Source: Coriobacteriaceae bacterium
GTDB taxonomy: Bacteria > Actinomycetota > Coriobacteriia > Coriobacteriales > Coriobacteriaceae
NCBI GenBank assembly: GCA_902399975.1
Contig: CABOHA010000007.1
Location: 1-62,207 of the forward strand
Length of the DNA stretch: 62,207 nucleotides
Direction: 5' to 3'
Within the stretch, counting starts at the first letter, position 1; the number at the start of each line of letters is the position of its first letter. The notes under the pieces were generated by a model that searched no databases, was not told where the DNA came from, and was given only the letters and a program-made list of their open reading frames with translations. This document shows, in pieces, positions 19,275 through 28,618 of this stretch. The translations under genes were made by a program, and so were the position numbers.

Positions 19275-20342
19275 TTAGACTGCCTGTGCCAGCTTCTCGG
19301 CTCGCTCGGCGGCGGCGAGCGCCTCGATGACGGTGCCGAGCTGGTCGCCCAGGAGGACGCCATTGTAGGTGGAGTTGAAACCGATGCGGTGATCGGTCAC
19401 GCGGTCCTGGGGCTGGTTGTAGGTACGGATCTTCTCGGAACGGTTGCCGTGGCCGATCTGGCTCTGGCGCTCGGCACCGAGCTCTGCCTGCTGCTTCTCG
19501 AGCTCCATCTCGTACAGACGGGCGCGCAGCATCTGCATGCAGACCTCGCGATTCTGGATCTGGGAGCGCTGCTCCTGCGACTGCACCACGGTGTTGGTGG
19601 GCAGGTGGGTGATGCGCACGGCGGAGTAGGTGGTGTTAACGCACTGACCGCCAGGGCCCGAAGCGCAGTAAGTGTCGATGCGCAGGTCAGACTGGTTGAT
19701 CTGGACGTCGATCTCCTCGGCCTCGGGAAGCACGGCGACGGTTGCCGTGGAGGTCTGGATACGGCCCTGGGACTCGGTCTTGGGAACGCGCTGGACACGG
19801 TGTACGCCGGACTCAAACTTCATGACGGAGTAGACGCGGTCGCCCTCGACCTTGAACTCGATGGACTTAAAGCCGCCGGCCTCGCTGGGGCTGGAGTCGA
19901 GCACGGTGGTCTTCCAGCCGCGCGACTCGCAGAAGCGCTGATACATCTTGTACAGATCGCCGGCAAAGATAGCCGCCTCGTCGCCACCGGCGGCGGAGCG
20001 AATCTCGACGATGGTGTTCTTGTCGTCGTTGGGGTCGCTCGGGATGAGCATGTACTTAATGTCTTCCTCGAGCTGGGGAAGCTTGGCCTCGTTTTCGGAG
20101 ATGTCCATCTGGAGCATCTCCTTCTCATCGGCATCGGTCGTATCGTGGAGCATTTCCTTGGCAGCCTCGATGTCATCGAGCGCGCCGATGTACTCGCGCG
20201 AGGCGGCGATGAGGTCGGACTGGTGCGCGTACTCCTTGTTGAGACGCGTGAACTCCTTGATGTCGGAGGCAACGGCCGGGTCGGAAAGCTTCTTCTCGAG
20301 CTCCTCATAGGCCTTGATGATCTTTTCGAGCTTGTCGCGCAT
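19275..20342 (-). CDS. prfA: Peptide chain release factor 1
   Basis: A 355-residue factor that recognises UAA and UAG and triggers peptide release. GGQ is at 231-233 in SGPGGQCVNTTYS. The codon-reading tripeptide is PKT at 187-189, the PxT pattern of RF1 rather than SPF of RF2, and the second recognition loop is nearby. Length is standard. The AAAGGAG box precedes the ATG. prmC, which modifies the GGQ glutamine, is the next minus-strand gene. Confidence 0.97.
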   Translation of the reverse strand: MRDKLEKIIKAYEELEKKLSDPAVASDIKEFTRLNKEYAHQSDLIAASREYIGALDDIEAAKEMLHDTTDADEKEMLQMDISENEAKLPQLEEDIKYMLIPSDPNDDKNTIVEIRSAAGGDEAAIFAGDLYKMYQRFCESRGWKTTVLDSSPSEAGGFKSIEFKVEGDRVYSVMKFESGVHRVQRVPKTESQGRIQTSTATVAVLPEAEEIDVQINQSDLRIDTYCASGPGGQCVNTTYSAVRITHLPTNTVVQSQEQRSQIQNREVCMQMLRARLYEMELEKQQAELGAERQSQIGHGNRSEKIRTYNQPQDRVTDHRIGFNSTYNGVLLGDQLGTVIEALAAAERAEKLAQAV

Positions 20343-20550
20343 GGCGGGACTCCTTTATATGCGTGAAGGTGAAAATCGGCAGAGTTGATGGGGCGCGCGG
20401 CGCCGCTGCGGGGGTAAGCCCGGCTAGAACATGTCGATCTTCAGATACATGCGCATCCCTTCGCGTATGGGGTACATAGTTGCGGTCTAACCCATACATG
20501 ATAGCGTGCGCAGGCAAACCTGCATATAACCCGCACGGAATGAGTGGACG
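20343..20550. other. Leader region upstream of prfA
   Basis: The stretch between the M20 peptidase gene and prfA contains no supported gene. On the minus strand a tiny frame of 8-10 codons (ATG at about 20455, ending TAG) has AAGGG upstream and might be a leader peptide, but nothing else supports it. No clear promoter was found. Confidence 0.35.
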
Positions 20551-20606
20551 TAGCCGTTGGGGACGTTCCTTAACGGCTAGTCGTTTAAGAGCGTCCCCAA
20601 CGGCTA
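20551..20606. repeat. Long hairpin after the M20 peptidase gene
   Basis: The arms TAGCCGTTGGGGACG (20551-20565) and CGTCCCCAACGGCTA (20592-20606) form 15 perfect base pairs. A smaller inner pairing CTTAA/TTAAG surrounds the loop. Beside it (20609-20637) is a single arm of the GTGACAAAG palindrome family. It probably terminates or protects the transcript. Confidence 0.7.
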
Positions 20607-20633
20607 ACAAAGAGACTGTCGCTTTGTCACATT

Positions 20634-22049
20634 CTAGAGCGTTTGAAGCAGGGCGATGAGGAAGCGAACACCCTGGAGGTAGGCGCGGCGGGTGATGCGC
20701 TCGTTGGTGCCGTGGACGCCGCGGTCGCACTCGTCATCGTCGAGCACAAACGCCGAAAAACGAATGCATTCGGAGCAAATGTGCTGGTAGTTGGCAGCGT
20801 CGGTCGCGCCGATCACGGTCGAGGGGACAATCGCCAACGGCTCGGATGATCCGTTTTCCTCCGTCCCCTTTGGATCGCGGAAATAGCGGGCGGCGATGGA
20901 GCGAACCGCCTCGAGGCCGGGACCACCGATGCGCGGGGACGGCGAGGGCTCGGAGCTGCCGGGGCCCAGCTCCACTTCGACACGACCGGCAAGGTCCGCC
21001 CCGGCAACCGCCTCACGGCAGCGCGCCACAACGTCGGCCACGCTCGTGCCCTCGAGCATGCGAAAGTTAATGTTGGCCCACATATCCTGTGGCATCACGT
21101 TAGCACCGGTGCTACCGCCCTCAATTTGGGTCGGTGCACAAGTGGTGGTCACGAGCGGATAGAGCTTCTTGCTGGCGAGGCAGTCGCGGACAATGACGTC
21201 CTTGTTGGAGGCGATCTCGTCGGCCGTGTAGAGCCCCAACTCGACAAGCTGGGCGGCAAGCAAGTCGGTCACACGCGTCGGCCACTCGATATCGCAGATT
21301 GCGGTGATGGCACGGCTGAGCACCTCGAGCGACGTGCCACCGTAGGGGTTGGAGGAATGCCCGCCCGCACTCTTTGTCTTGAGCACAATGTCGGCATAAC
21401 CTTTCTCAGCCAGGTCGGCGTGCATGAGCCAACCCTCGCCCGCGCTGTACTCGGCAGCCGGAGCGATGCGGTAATCGCCCTCGTCGATCAGGTACTCAAG
21501 CTCAATGCCGCGCTCCTCGAGCACGCGGCCAATGGCACCCGCGCCGCACTGCGTGGTCTCCTCATCCTGGCCAAAGGCCAGCAGCAGGGTTCGTTCGTGT
21601 TGCCAGCCGTGCGCCAGCGCATACTCAACGGCCTCCAGGATGCCTGCGACCTGGTCTTTCATATCGATGGCGCCGCGACCCCAAATATAGGTGTCGTCCA
21701 CGTGCCCGCTAAAGGGATTGTGCGTCCAGTCTGTCTCGGTGCCCGGCACCACGGGAACCACGTCCATGTGGCCCATGAGCATGACCGGCTTGAGGGCGGG
21801 GTCGATGCCGGCAAGCGTCACGAGCAGCGAATGGTCGATGAGCTCGACCTCGCCCGCCGCAAACACGCGCGGCCAGGCCTGCTGCATATAGGCGCGCAGG
21901 TCGGCAAACGCCTGCCAGTCCACCGTCTGGGCATCCATGCTCGAAATCGTCGGAAACGACAGCACGCGGCCCAGGCGCTCGCACGCGCCGACCTCGTCGA
22001 TATCGGCAAAATCATCCTCGTGCGCAAAGAAGCGCCAAACCTCGGCCAT
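20634..22049 (-). CDS. M20 family metallopeptidase (carboxypeptidase/PM20D1-like)
   Basis: A 471-residue zinc hydrolase. The first metal motif is MGHMDVVPV (about 95-103). GRGAIDMKDQ holds the bridging Asp, and FGQDEETTQCGAGAI holds the catalytic Glu pair. The dimerization domain begins near 215 (SAGGHSSNPYGG). The sequence style is that of Gly-X carboxypeptidase or N-acyl-amino-acid hydrolase relatives, so the substrate could be a dipeptide or an acylated amino acid. ATG 22049 is supported by GGAGG. It follows an amino-acid ABC importer by 57 bp and may process what that system brings in. Confidence 0.85.
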   Translation of the reverse strand: MAEVWRFFAHEDDFADIDEVGACERLGRVLSFPTISSMDAQTVDWQAFADLRAYMQQAWPRVFAAGEVELIDHSLLVTLAGIDPALKPVMLMGHMDVVPVVPGTETDWTHNPFSGHVDDTYIWGRGAIDMKDQVAGILEAVEYALAHGWQHERTLLLAFGQDEETTQCGAGAIGRVLEERGIELEYLIDEGDYRIAPAAEYSAGEGWLMHADLAEKGYADIVLKTKSAGGHSSNPYGGTSLEVLSRAITAICDIEWPTRVTDLLAAQLVELGLYTADEIASNKDVIVRDCLASKKLYPLVTTTCAPTQIEGGSTGANVMPQDMWANINFRMLEGTSVADVVARCREAVAGADLAGRVEVELGPGSSEPSPSPRIGGPGLEAVRSIAARYFRDPKGTEENGSSEPLAIVPSTVIGATDAANYQHICSECIRFSAFVLDDDECDRGVHGTNERITRRAYLQGVRFLIALLQTL

Positions 22050-22106
22050 GCCTTCCTCCAAAAACAACGTGGCAAAGAGGCGGTCCCTTTGCCACGTTCG
22101 CTTGCA

Positions 22107-22892
22107 TTATTTGTCGTTGAGATAACGCGAGAGGAACTCGCGGGTGCGCTGGTGCTTAGGATTGCCAAAGAGCTCAGCCGGCGCGGCGTCCTCGAGCACC
22201 ACGCCCTGGTCCATAAAGACCACGCGGTCGGACACGGTACGCGCGAAGGCCATCTCGTGGGTAACGACGACCATGGTCATGCCGTCGGCGGCGAGCTTGC
22301 GCATAACGTCGAGCACCTCGCCCACGATCTCGGGATCGAGCGCAGAGGTCGGCTCGTCAAACAGCATGATCTGCGGGTTCATGCACAGGGCGCGGGCGAT
22401 GGCAACGCGCTGCTTTTGGCCACCGGACAGGCGACCAACCGCGGCATGGGCGAATTTTTCGAGTCCCACGCTCGCCAGATGCTCCATCGCGACCTGTTCG
22501 GCCTGATCTTTGCCCATCTTTTTGAGCGTGACGGGCGCGAGCGTGCAGTTGTCGAGCACATCCATGTTGTTGAACAGGTTAAAGCCCTGGAACACCATGC
22601 CGATGTCCTCGCGCAGTTTATTGATATTGCAGCGCTCGGCCGTGAGGTCCTGGCCGTGGAACCAGATGTGGCCCGCGTCCGGGGTCTCGAGCAGGTTGAG
22701 GCAGCGCAGGAAGGTCGATTTGCCCGAGCCCGAGGCGCCGATGATGGTGACGACCTCACCGGGATTGACAGCGAGGTCGATGCCCTTAAGCACCTCAAGC
22801 GAGCCAAAGCTCTTGCGCAGGCCCTCAACGCGGATGAGCGGCTCATTGGTCTGTGCGGCGGCCGCAACGCCGGTAATGGCGGTATCTGCCAT
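22107..22892 (-). CDS. Amino acid ABC transporter, ATP-binding protein
   Basis: A 261-residue GlnQ/HisP-type ATPase. Walker A is IGASGSGKS (about 53-60). The Q-loop is [10 protein letters not shown], the signature LSGGQKQR, Walker [13 protein letters not shown], and the switch His is in VVVTHEM. Next to a polar amino-acid permease and a family-3 binding protein it would power amino-acid uptake. ATG 22892 with AGGAG was chosen over a start 25 codons upstream that overlaps the permease gene. Confidence 0.95.
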   Translation of the reverse strand: MADTAITGVAAAAQTNEPLIRVEGLRKSFGSLEVLKGIDLAVNPGEVVTIIGASGSGKSTFLRCLNLLETPDAGHIWFHGQDLTAERCNINKLREDIGMVFQGFNLFNNMDVLDNCTLAPVTLKKMGKDQAEQVAMEHLASVGLEKFAHAAVGRLSGGQKQRVAIARALCMNPQIMLFDEPTSALDPEIVGEVLDVMRKLAADGMTMVVVTHEMAFARTVSDRVVFMDQGVVLEDAAPAELFGNPKHQRTREFLSRYLNDK

Positions 22893-22914
22893 GATGATTC
22901 TCCTCGTCTTAAGC

Positions 22915-24063
22915 CTAGTTAGAGCTGGGCAGCGTGGCAGGAGCCTCGGCGCCGAGCTTTTTGCCAAAGGCCTCGAGCAGGCGGCTCGCCACGAGCGTCA
23001 GGATCAGATAGACCACGAGCGCCACGCAGTAGACCTCCATCTGGCGGTAGTACACGCCGGCGACGGTGGTGGTGGCATACATGAGGTCGAACACGCCGAT
23101 GACCGAGAGCACCGACGAATCCTTGATGTTGATGATGAGCTCGTTGGTGAGCGCCGGGATCGCGTTTTTAATGCCCTGGGGGAACACGACCTTGCGCATG
23201 GCCTGCCACTGCGACAAGCCCAGCGAGCGCGCCGCCTCGGCCTGGCCGGGGTCGATCGACTCGATGCCGCCGCGCAGGACCTCCATCATGTAGGCGGTAG
23301 AGTTGAGCGAGATGGTGACAAGGCCGGCGGTGAAGGTGCTCCAAATCTGGTTGGCCTGGGCAGTCTCGAAGCCCATGCCGCGCAAAACGGTGAAGCCCGC
23401 GTAATAGATGAGCAGGCCCTGGACCATCATGGGCGTGCCGCGCACGATGGTGGAGTAGACGGTCGCAAAGCCGCGGCCGATGCTCTTAAAGAAGCGCACC
23501 AGGTCGTTGTCTACGCGGTCGAAGGTCTGAATACGCAGGAACACAAAGAGCAGCGCCAGGAAGAATGCGATGACGGTGCCGAAGGTGGCAAGCGCGATGG
23601 TGATCTCGATGCCACGGATGAAGAAGTCGCCGCTCTTGTAGGTCATGTAGACCAGGCTCGACAAAAAGTCGCTGGGGTTGGAGTCCGAGACAATGCTCAC
23701 CTGCACCAGGTCGATAAACGACATGACGCAGCGGTCCACGAAAAAGATCACCGCGATGGCGACCACGACGTAGCTGCCCAGGCGTGCGCCACGGCGGCAA
23801 CGCTCGGAGGCGAACGGCGACTTTTCGCGATAGTCGCTCCAGTGCATGAGCTTGGTGACCAGCGCCGCCGCCGACACGACGAGCCAGGCCCAAAGAATCG
23901 CCCAAAGGCAATCTTGGAACACGCCCGTGGGAGCCAGGAAGCTCAGCGGCGTGGGGTTGCGCTGGCTAAACGCCAGGCCGAGCGCCGCGATAACGCTCGT
24001 GCCCAGGTATACATAACGGTGGTCGGCCTTGATAAAGGAGACCAGGCGATTGATAGTTTTCAT
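22915..24063 (-). CDS. Amino acid ABC transporter permease
   Basis: A 382-residue permease. The C-terminal 220 residues are the usual HisM/GlnP domain with the ATPase-contacting EAA loop ([21 protein letters not shown]) and five helices. The first 160 residues add about three extra hydrophobic segments not present in the basic family, as in some fused or extended permeases. GGGAGG precedes the start. It sits between its binding protein (9 bp) and ATPase (22 bp). Confidence 0.93.
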   Translation of the reverse strand: MKTINRLVSFIKADHRYVYLGTSVIAALGLAFSQRNPTPLSFLAPTGVFQDCLWAILWAWLVVSAAALVTKLMHWSDYREKSPFASERCRRGARLGSYVVVAIAVIFFVDRCVMSFIDLVQVSIVSDSNPSDFLSSLVYMTYKSGDFFIRGIEITIALATFGTVIAFFLALLFVFLRIQTFDRVDNDLVRFFKSIGRGFATVYSTIVRGTPMMVQGLLIYYAGFTVLRGMGFETAQANQIWSTFTAGLVTISLNSTAYMMEVLRGGIESIDPGQAEAARSLGLSQWQAMRKVVFPQGIKNAIPALTNELIINIKDSSVLSVIGVFDLMYATTTVAGVYYRQMEVYCVALVVYLILTLVASRLLEAFGKKLGAEAPATLPSSN

Positions 24064-24072
24064 GCTGCCTCC

Positions 24073-24999
24073 CTATGCCGGCTGACGGTCGAGGCACGCG
24101 TCCCACATTTGGTCGCGCTCCTCTTGGCTAATGCCCTTGAGTGTCTTGTCGATGAGCTTAAGCAGCTTGTCCGAGCCCTTGCGGCAGCCGACGTTTGCCG
24201 TAACCTCCTGCTTAAAGCCCTCGCCCTCGGCAAATTGAATCGGCACAATACCCGGGTTTTGGGCCATATAGCCCTTCTCATTCTCGGTGTTGTAGGTCAC
24301 GGCGTCGCACGTGCCCTGCAGCAGGTTCGAAAACACCGTGGGAACCGAATCGACCGGGTTTTTGTGCACAACGCCCGGGATTTCGTCGATGACGGTATCG
24401 AGCATGGTGTCCTTTTGGCCGAGCACCGTGGCACCGCTAAAGTCGCTGAGCTTGGTGGCGTTTTGGTAGGGCGAGCCCTCTTTTACGAACAGGCCAAAGT
24501 AGCCAATGAAGTACGGGTCGGAAAAGCCGACGGACTCCTCGCGCTCGGGCGTGGCGCTCATACCGGCAATGATGAGGTCGATCTGGCCGTTGTTGAGCGA
24601 ATCGATAAGGCCCGAAAAGCTCTGCTTGACGGCGACGGGCTCGCCGCCGAGAGCCTTGCAGACGATCTTGGCGATCTGCACGTCGTAGCCATCGGCATAG
24701 GCGCCCTGCACGTTGTCGATGGGGATCGTGAACTCGCTGGCCTCGGAGACCTGCCAGTTGTATGGAGCGTAGGCCGCTTCCATGCCAATGCGGATCTTGT
24801 CCTTGCCGATAACGGAATCGGACAGGTCGTCGCGACCGCCGCCCGTCGTGGGCTGGACCACCTTGAGCGTGGACGGGCGCTGGCAGCCGGCGAGCGCGCC
24901 GGCGACAACGGTTGCGCTCGCAGCGAGGGCGCTACCCAAAAAGATGCGACGGCTGCACACCGGCTGTGGATGCGCGTCGCGTTGATGGGGAGAATGCAT
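24073..24999 (-). CDS. Amino acid ABC transporter substrate-binding lipoprotein (Tat-type signal)
   Basis: A 308-residue family-3 solute-binding protein. The N-terminus has a twin-arginine motif SRRIFLG (about 16-22), a hydrophobic run, and the lipobox LAGC, so it is probably exported folded by Tat and lipid-anchored outside. The ligand-binding part includes IRIGMEAAYAPYNW, GYDVQIAK, DLIIAGMSATPEREE and FSDPYF. ATG 24999 follows GGGAAGG. Its homologues bind polar or basic amino acids; the exact ligand is unknown. Confidence 0.9.
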   Translation of the reverse strand: MHSPHQRDAHPQPVCSRRIFLGSALAASATVVAGALAGCQRPSTLKVVQPTTGGGRDDLSDSVIGKDKIRIGMEAAYAPYNWQVSEASEFTIPIDNVQGAYADGYDVQIAKIVCKALGGEPVAVKQSFSGLIDSLNNGQIDLIIAGMSATPEREESVGFSDPYFIGYFGLFVKEGSPYQNATKLSDFSGATVLGQKDTMLDTVIDEIPGVVHKNPVDSVPTVFSNLLQGTCDAVTYNTENEKGYMAQNPGIVPIQFAEGEGFKQEVTANVGCRKGSDKLLKLIDKTLKGISQEERDQMWDACLDRQPA

Positions 25000-25121
25000 A
25001 ATCTGCCTTCCCTGTTGAATCGTATGCTGACGACTTAACAGGATATACGCCAGCGACCAGCAGCGCAGCACAAGCTCGAAAAATTAATAGACACACGGTA
25101 GTCATTGGGAGCGTCGATGTT

Positions 25122-25277
25122 TTGGCAATGCCAGCGGGCGCCACCCAGAGCGAACAAGTTAGCATGAAAAAGGCAAGGCATAGACCTTCTGGTCATGCCT
25201 TGCCTTTTGAATGACAAATTGTCGCTCTGGGTGGCGCGCAGCGTCGACCGGTCCGTCGTTCGTTAGAACGGCGGAAC
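25122..25277. repeat. Structured intergenic repeat, copy 3 (after aldose epimerase gene)
   Basis: The outer stem is a perfect 16 bp (25138-25153 with 25222-25237) whose lower half differs from copies 1 and 2 on both arms. The inner hairpin is nearly identical to copy 2 with the same bulge. The terminal hairpin (TCCGTCGTTC with GAACGGCGGA) has one G-T pair and ends 2 bases from the neighbouring stop codon at 25280. Confidence 0.8.
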
Positions 25278-25279
25278 CT

Positions 25280-26173
25280 CTAGAGCAGGGTAACGCTAAA
25301 GCTGCGAACGTCCGTCTCACCCGGTGCCAAGGTAATGGTGTTGACCTTGTGCTCAAAGACGTCGTCCTCGGTGTCCATGGTGGTGTGGCCGGTCCAGGGC
25401 TCGAGCGCCACAAACGGGGCGTCGTTGGCGGCAGACCACACGCCGATGTACTTAAAGCCCTCAAAGTCGATCTTGACGCCGTGGGCCGACTTGCGGCCGC
25501 GCAGCGTGAGCGTGGAACCCGGGACATCGGTGAACATGATGGCGTCGTTATCGAAGCTGCGGTGCGTGATGGGCAGCACGTCCGAGTTATCGGGAGCCTT
25601 GTAGCTGCCCTCGAACGTCATAAGACCGTCGGGCGTGATGATGGGGGCCTCGTTAGTCCAAGCCTCGGTAAACGCCAGCTCGTAATCCTCGAACGCCTCG
25701 TCTTCGGCACCGGGGGCGGGCACGTTGAATGCAGGATGACCGCCCACCGAGAACGGCAGGGCCACGTCGCCGGTGTTGGTGACGGCAAAGGTCTGCGTGA
25801 GCGTGGCGTCGCCGGTCAGGGCATAGGTCATGTTGAGCTTAAAGTGGAACGGGAACGCCTTGAGCGACTCGGGCGTGTCAGTGATCTCGTACGTTACCGA
25901 GGAGCCGTCCTCCGAAACCTCGACCAACTTGTGCTCGACGATGCGAGCGAGTCCGTGGCGCGGCATCTCGCAGGTGCCGGCCGCAGATGTCGCCATGTTG
26001 TTGCGCAGCGATCCCACGATGGGGAACAGGATAGGCGCATGCTTGCCCCAAAAGGCCGGGTCGCCCTGCCACAGATACTCGTTGCCGTTGAGGGCAAGGC
26101 TCGTGAGCTGGGCGCCCATGGAATCGATGGCCGCGGTGAGGCCGCCGCGCTTGATGGTAGTGACGGTGGACAT
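25280..26173 (-). CDS. Aldose 1-epimerase family protein (LacX-like)
   Basis: A 297-residue galactose-mutarotase superfamily beta sandwich. The catalytic-type residues appear as RHGLAR (His), GGHPAFNVP (His in a GHP motif), and a late Glu in LEPWTGHTT. The set GGL..AIDSMGAQLTSL...GNEYLWQGD at the N-terminus is typical of the LacX/YeaD-like branch, which may act on phosphorylated or unusual sugars. ATG 26173 has TTGGAGGA upstream. No sugar operon is attached. Confidence 0.85.
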   Translation of the reverse strand: MSTVTTIKRGGLTAAIDSMGAQLTSLALNGNEYLWQGDPAFWGKHAPILFPIVGSLRNNMATSAAGTCEMPRHGLARIVEHKLVEVSEDGSSVTYEITDTPESLKAFPFHFKLNMTYALTGDATLTQTFAVTNTGDVALPFSVGGHPAFNVPAPGAEDEAFEDYELAFTEAWTNEAPIITPDGLMTFEGSYKAPDNSDVLPITHRSFDNDAIMFTDVPGSTLTLRGRKSAHGVKIDFEGFKYIGVWSAANDAPFVALEPWTGHTTMDTEDDVFEHKVNTITLAPGETDVRSFSVTLL

Positions 26174-26252
26174 GCTACTTCCTCCAATAGTAAACAACGG
26201 TGTCGAGGGCTATTGTCCCACTCTTGGCGGCAAGGAGAAGCGACAGGCACAG

Positions 26253-27122
26253 TTATTGAACGATTGCGTAAAGGTCGAACCCGCCCTGCGGCGTGCTGTC
26301 GACCGTATCGGGCGCCTGTGAATTAAAACTCACCGGAACCATGCGCTTTGAGGCACGGTAACGCGTGCCGTCGGTGGCGACGGGCGGCTCATCGACCGTG
26401 AGCTCGTAGTCGCCGGGCTTGAGCTCGATGCCGTCACCTTCGGAATTAACGTATTGATACTCGTCGATTGCTTGTCCCTTGAGCGTGCGGCCCACGATAT
26501 GGATGAGCATTTGGCTATCGCCGCGCGCGGTATCCCACGTCGCGCCGTCCTTAACCTCGACCGACACATGCACTGAGCGCGTGCGGCTGAGCGATTGCTC
26601 GACAGACATCTCGACCTTGGCGGCGTCTTTGCGCTGTTGCTCCACGTGGCTCCAGACATTTCCGATCGCCGCGCAAGCGATGACGCCGGCCATGAAGGCG
26701 ATGAGGATGGGGCCGAGCGGCGAGCGGCGGCCCGCGTCTTCCTCGCGAGCCAAGTCGGGACGATGCGTGGGCGCGGGCGCTTGAGCGCCCTGCGAGGGCA
26801 CGTCGAGAATGCTGAAGGATGCCGTGCTATCGGGGTCGATAGTGTGACGCGGCTGCGGGGTCTTTGCCGGCGAGATGGACATATCGGCCGGCTCACCCAG
26901 CGTGGCCGTGGCATCGGCCTTTGCCTCGTCAGCCTCAGCCTGGGCCCAGGCCTGCTCAAAGGTCAGGGGCTCGGCGGCATCGGAGGCGGCTTCAGGCTCG
27001 ACACCGGTATCATTGCCGGACTCGTCCTCGTCGCTCGACACGTCACACGGCGCGGGCTCGTCCCACTCTTCGTCCGGAGCCTCGCCCTCGCTATACCACC
27101 ATTCAAAGTTATCGATATCCAT
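26253..27122 (-). CDS. Unknown acidic single-span membrane protein
   Basis: 289 residues. Residues 1-130 are strongly acidic and Ala/Pro-rich. One transmembrane segment follows at about 137-157 (ILIAFMAGVIACAAIGNVW), preceded by RR. Then comes a domain of about 130 residues that would be outside, with beta-strand-like repeats (VHVSVEVKDGATW, QMLIHIVGRTL, ELKPGDYELTVDEPP, RMVPVSF). The external part looks like a small immunoglobulin-like or PEGA-like fold, but I do not recognise a family. It is divergent from an MFS gene and has its own Shine-Dalgarno sequence (AAGGGG). Confidence 0.7.
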   Translation of the reverse strand: MDIDNFEWWYSEGEAPDEEWDEPAPCDVSSDEDESGNDTGVEPEAASDAAEPLTFEQAWAQAEADEAKADATATLGEPADMSISPAKTPQPRHTIDPDSTASFSILDVPSQGAQAPAPTHRPDLAREEDAGRRSPLGPILIAFMAGVIACAAIGNVWSHVEQQRKDAAKVEMSVEQSLSRTRSVHVSVEVKDGATWDTARGDSQMLIHIVGRTLKGQAIDEYQYVNSEGDGIELKPGDYELTVDEPPVATDGTRYRASKRMVPVSFNSQAPDTVDSTPQGGFDLYAIVQ

Positions 27123-27207
27123 ACGGGGCGCCCCTTAAGCCTCGCAAATAAACACTTGCTAGCCTTATACCCCCAGACGGTGCTGGAGCTCGCCGGCACA
27201 GACAGGA

Positions 27208-27272
27208 AAACCGTCACAACATTCGACGCTTTTCCTCGTTTTCGAGATTTTCATCGAATGTTGTGACGGTTT
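27208..27272. repeat. 19-bp-stem hairpin between divergent genes
   Basis: Perfect arms of 19 bp (27208-27226 and 27254-27272, beginning AAACCGTCACAAC) surround an AT-rich loop with an inner CTCG-TTTT-CGAG hairpin. It lies between start codons of divergent genes, so it is not an ordinary terminator. Confidence 0.75.
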
Positions 27273-27292
27273 GGGCGACTGGCTGGCAGCGC

Positions 27293-27325
27293 AATGCGAC
27301 AAAGGGACTGCCCCTTTGTCGCATT
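27293..27325. repeat. GTGACAAAG-type palindrome, copy A
   Basis: AATGCGACAAAGGG (27293-27306) pairs perfectly with CCCTTTGTCGCATT (27312-27325) around ACTGC. It is one of at least five members of a short palindrome family in the window. Confidence 0.8.
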
Positions 27326-27382
27326 CTGTTAGAGTTGCAGGGATTGAATCCCGCTTATTCATGCGACATTGGAGTGACAACC

Positions 27383-28618
27383 TTGACCGCCGCAACCACG
27401 TCTAAAAGTAAGTCAACCGCCGCCGCGCTCTCCCCCGCGCGCACCAAGCTCTGCCTGGCGCTGCTCGTGCTGTTGGGATTCTCGCTCGGCTGCTCAGAGT
27501 TCGTGGTCATCGGCATCGAAAGCGACTTGGCAACGGAACTCGGCGTATCACTTGCCACTGCGGGCCAGCTCATCAGCGTGTTCGCGCTCGTCTACGCCAT
27601 CGCCACGCCGGTGCTTGCGCTCAGCACGGGGCGATTCCGCCGCTACCAGTTGCTCGTGTACTACAGCATCGTCTTTGTGCTCGGCAACCTGGTCATGGCG
27701 TTGGCGCCCAACTTCCAGGTGCTCTTTATCTCGCGCATTGTCCTGGGATCCGTCTCGGGCGCGCTGCTCGCCGTGGGCGTGACGTACATCCCAGAGCTGC
27801 TGTCCCCGCAGCAAACTTCGCTTGCCATCTCGGTCGTGTACGGCGCGTTTTCCGTGGCGATGGTCTTTGTCACTTCGATCGGCAAGTTTGTGGCCGACAC
27901 GCTCGATTGGCACGTGGCCATGTACGGTACGCTGACCTTTGCCGTTTTGATCTGCGGAGCGCTCGTGGCGTTTATGCCGCGCGCCGGACAGACCGACGAA
28001 CCCGCTACCTTCCGCGAGCAGGCGGGTCTGCTACGCGAACCGAGCATCATCACCGGCATGCTTATCTTTTTGTTTGGCGTGGGCTCGGTCTATGTATTCT
28101 ACGGCTACGTTACGCCTTATCTTGAGCAGGTGCTGGGTATGGGCACGGTCGAAGCCAGTACCACGCTTATGGCCTACGGCGTGTTCTGCCTGATCTCGAA
28201 CATCCTGGGCGGATGGATCGACGCGCGTTTTGGCATGAAGGCACTGCTTGTGACGTTTGTGCTGCAGGCCGCGGCGTTACTCGGGCTGTTTGCCGTGGGC
28301 GGCACCATGCCGCTCGCGCTGGTCTTTGTCTTTAGCTTGGCGCTGCTCATGTACCTGTTCTCGGTGTCATGCATCACGCACTTTATGGACGTGGCTCGCA
28401 GCCGCCATCCCAAGTCGATGGTACTCGCAAGTTCGGTTGAGCCCATGGCGTTTAACGTCGGCATCTCGTTTGGCACCGCAGTGGGCGGCGCCGTGGTAAA
28501 CGGAATTGGCATTGCGTACGTGGGTGCCGTGGGCGCCGCGTTCTCACTTGTGGCCTGGGCGCTCACGCTGGCGACGATTAAGTTGGCTCGCTGGGAGCGC
28601 AGGCGGGCGAGGGCGTAG
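27383..28618 (+). CDS. MFS transporter, DHA1/AraJ-like
   Basis: A 411-residue, 12-helix major facilitator. An acidic residue sits in the first helix (CSEFVVIGIE). The loop 2-3 motif is degenerate, and the internal repeat starts at GMLIFLFGVGSVYVFYGY. The family is mostly drug, arabinose or purine exporters. The start appears to be TTG at 27383: GGAG stands eight bases before it, while the GTG three codons earlier is too close. A small palindrome GGGATT-G-AATCCC (27340-27352) upstream could be an operator. No regulator gene is adjacent. Confidence 0.88.
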   Translation: MTAATTSKSKSTAAALSPARTKLCLALLVLLGFSLGCSEFVVIGIESDLATELGVSLATAGQLISVFALVYAIATPVLALSTGRFRRYQLLVYYSIVFVLGNLVMALAPNFQVLFISRIVLGSVSGALLAVGVTYIPELLSPQQTSLAISVVYGAFSVAMVFVTSIGKFVADTLDWHVAMYGTLTFAVLICGALVAFMPRAGQTDEPATFREQAGLLREPSIITGMLIFLFGVGSVYVFYGYVTPYLEQVLGMGTVEASTTLMAYGVFCLISNILGGWIDARFGMKALLVTFVLQAAALLGLFAVGGTMPLALVFVFSLALLMYLFSVSCITHFMDVARSRHPKSMVLASSVEPMAFNVGISFGTAVGGAVVNGIGIAYVGAVGAAFSLVAWALTLATIKLARWERRRARA

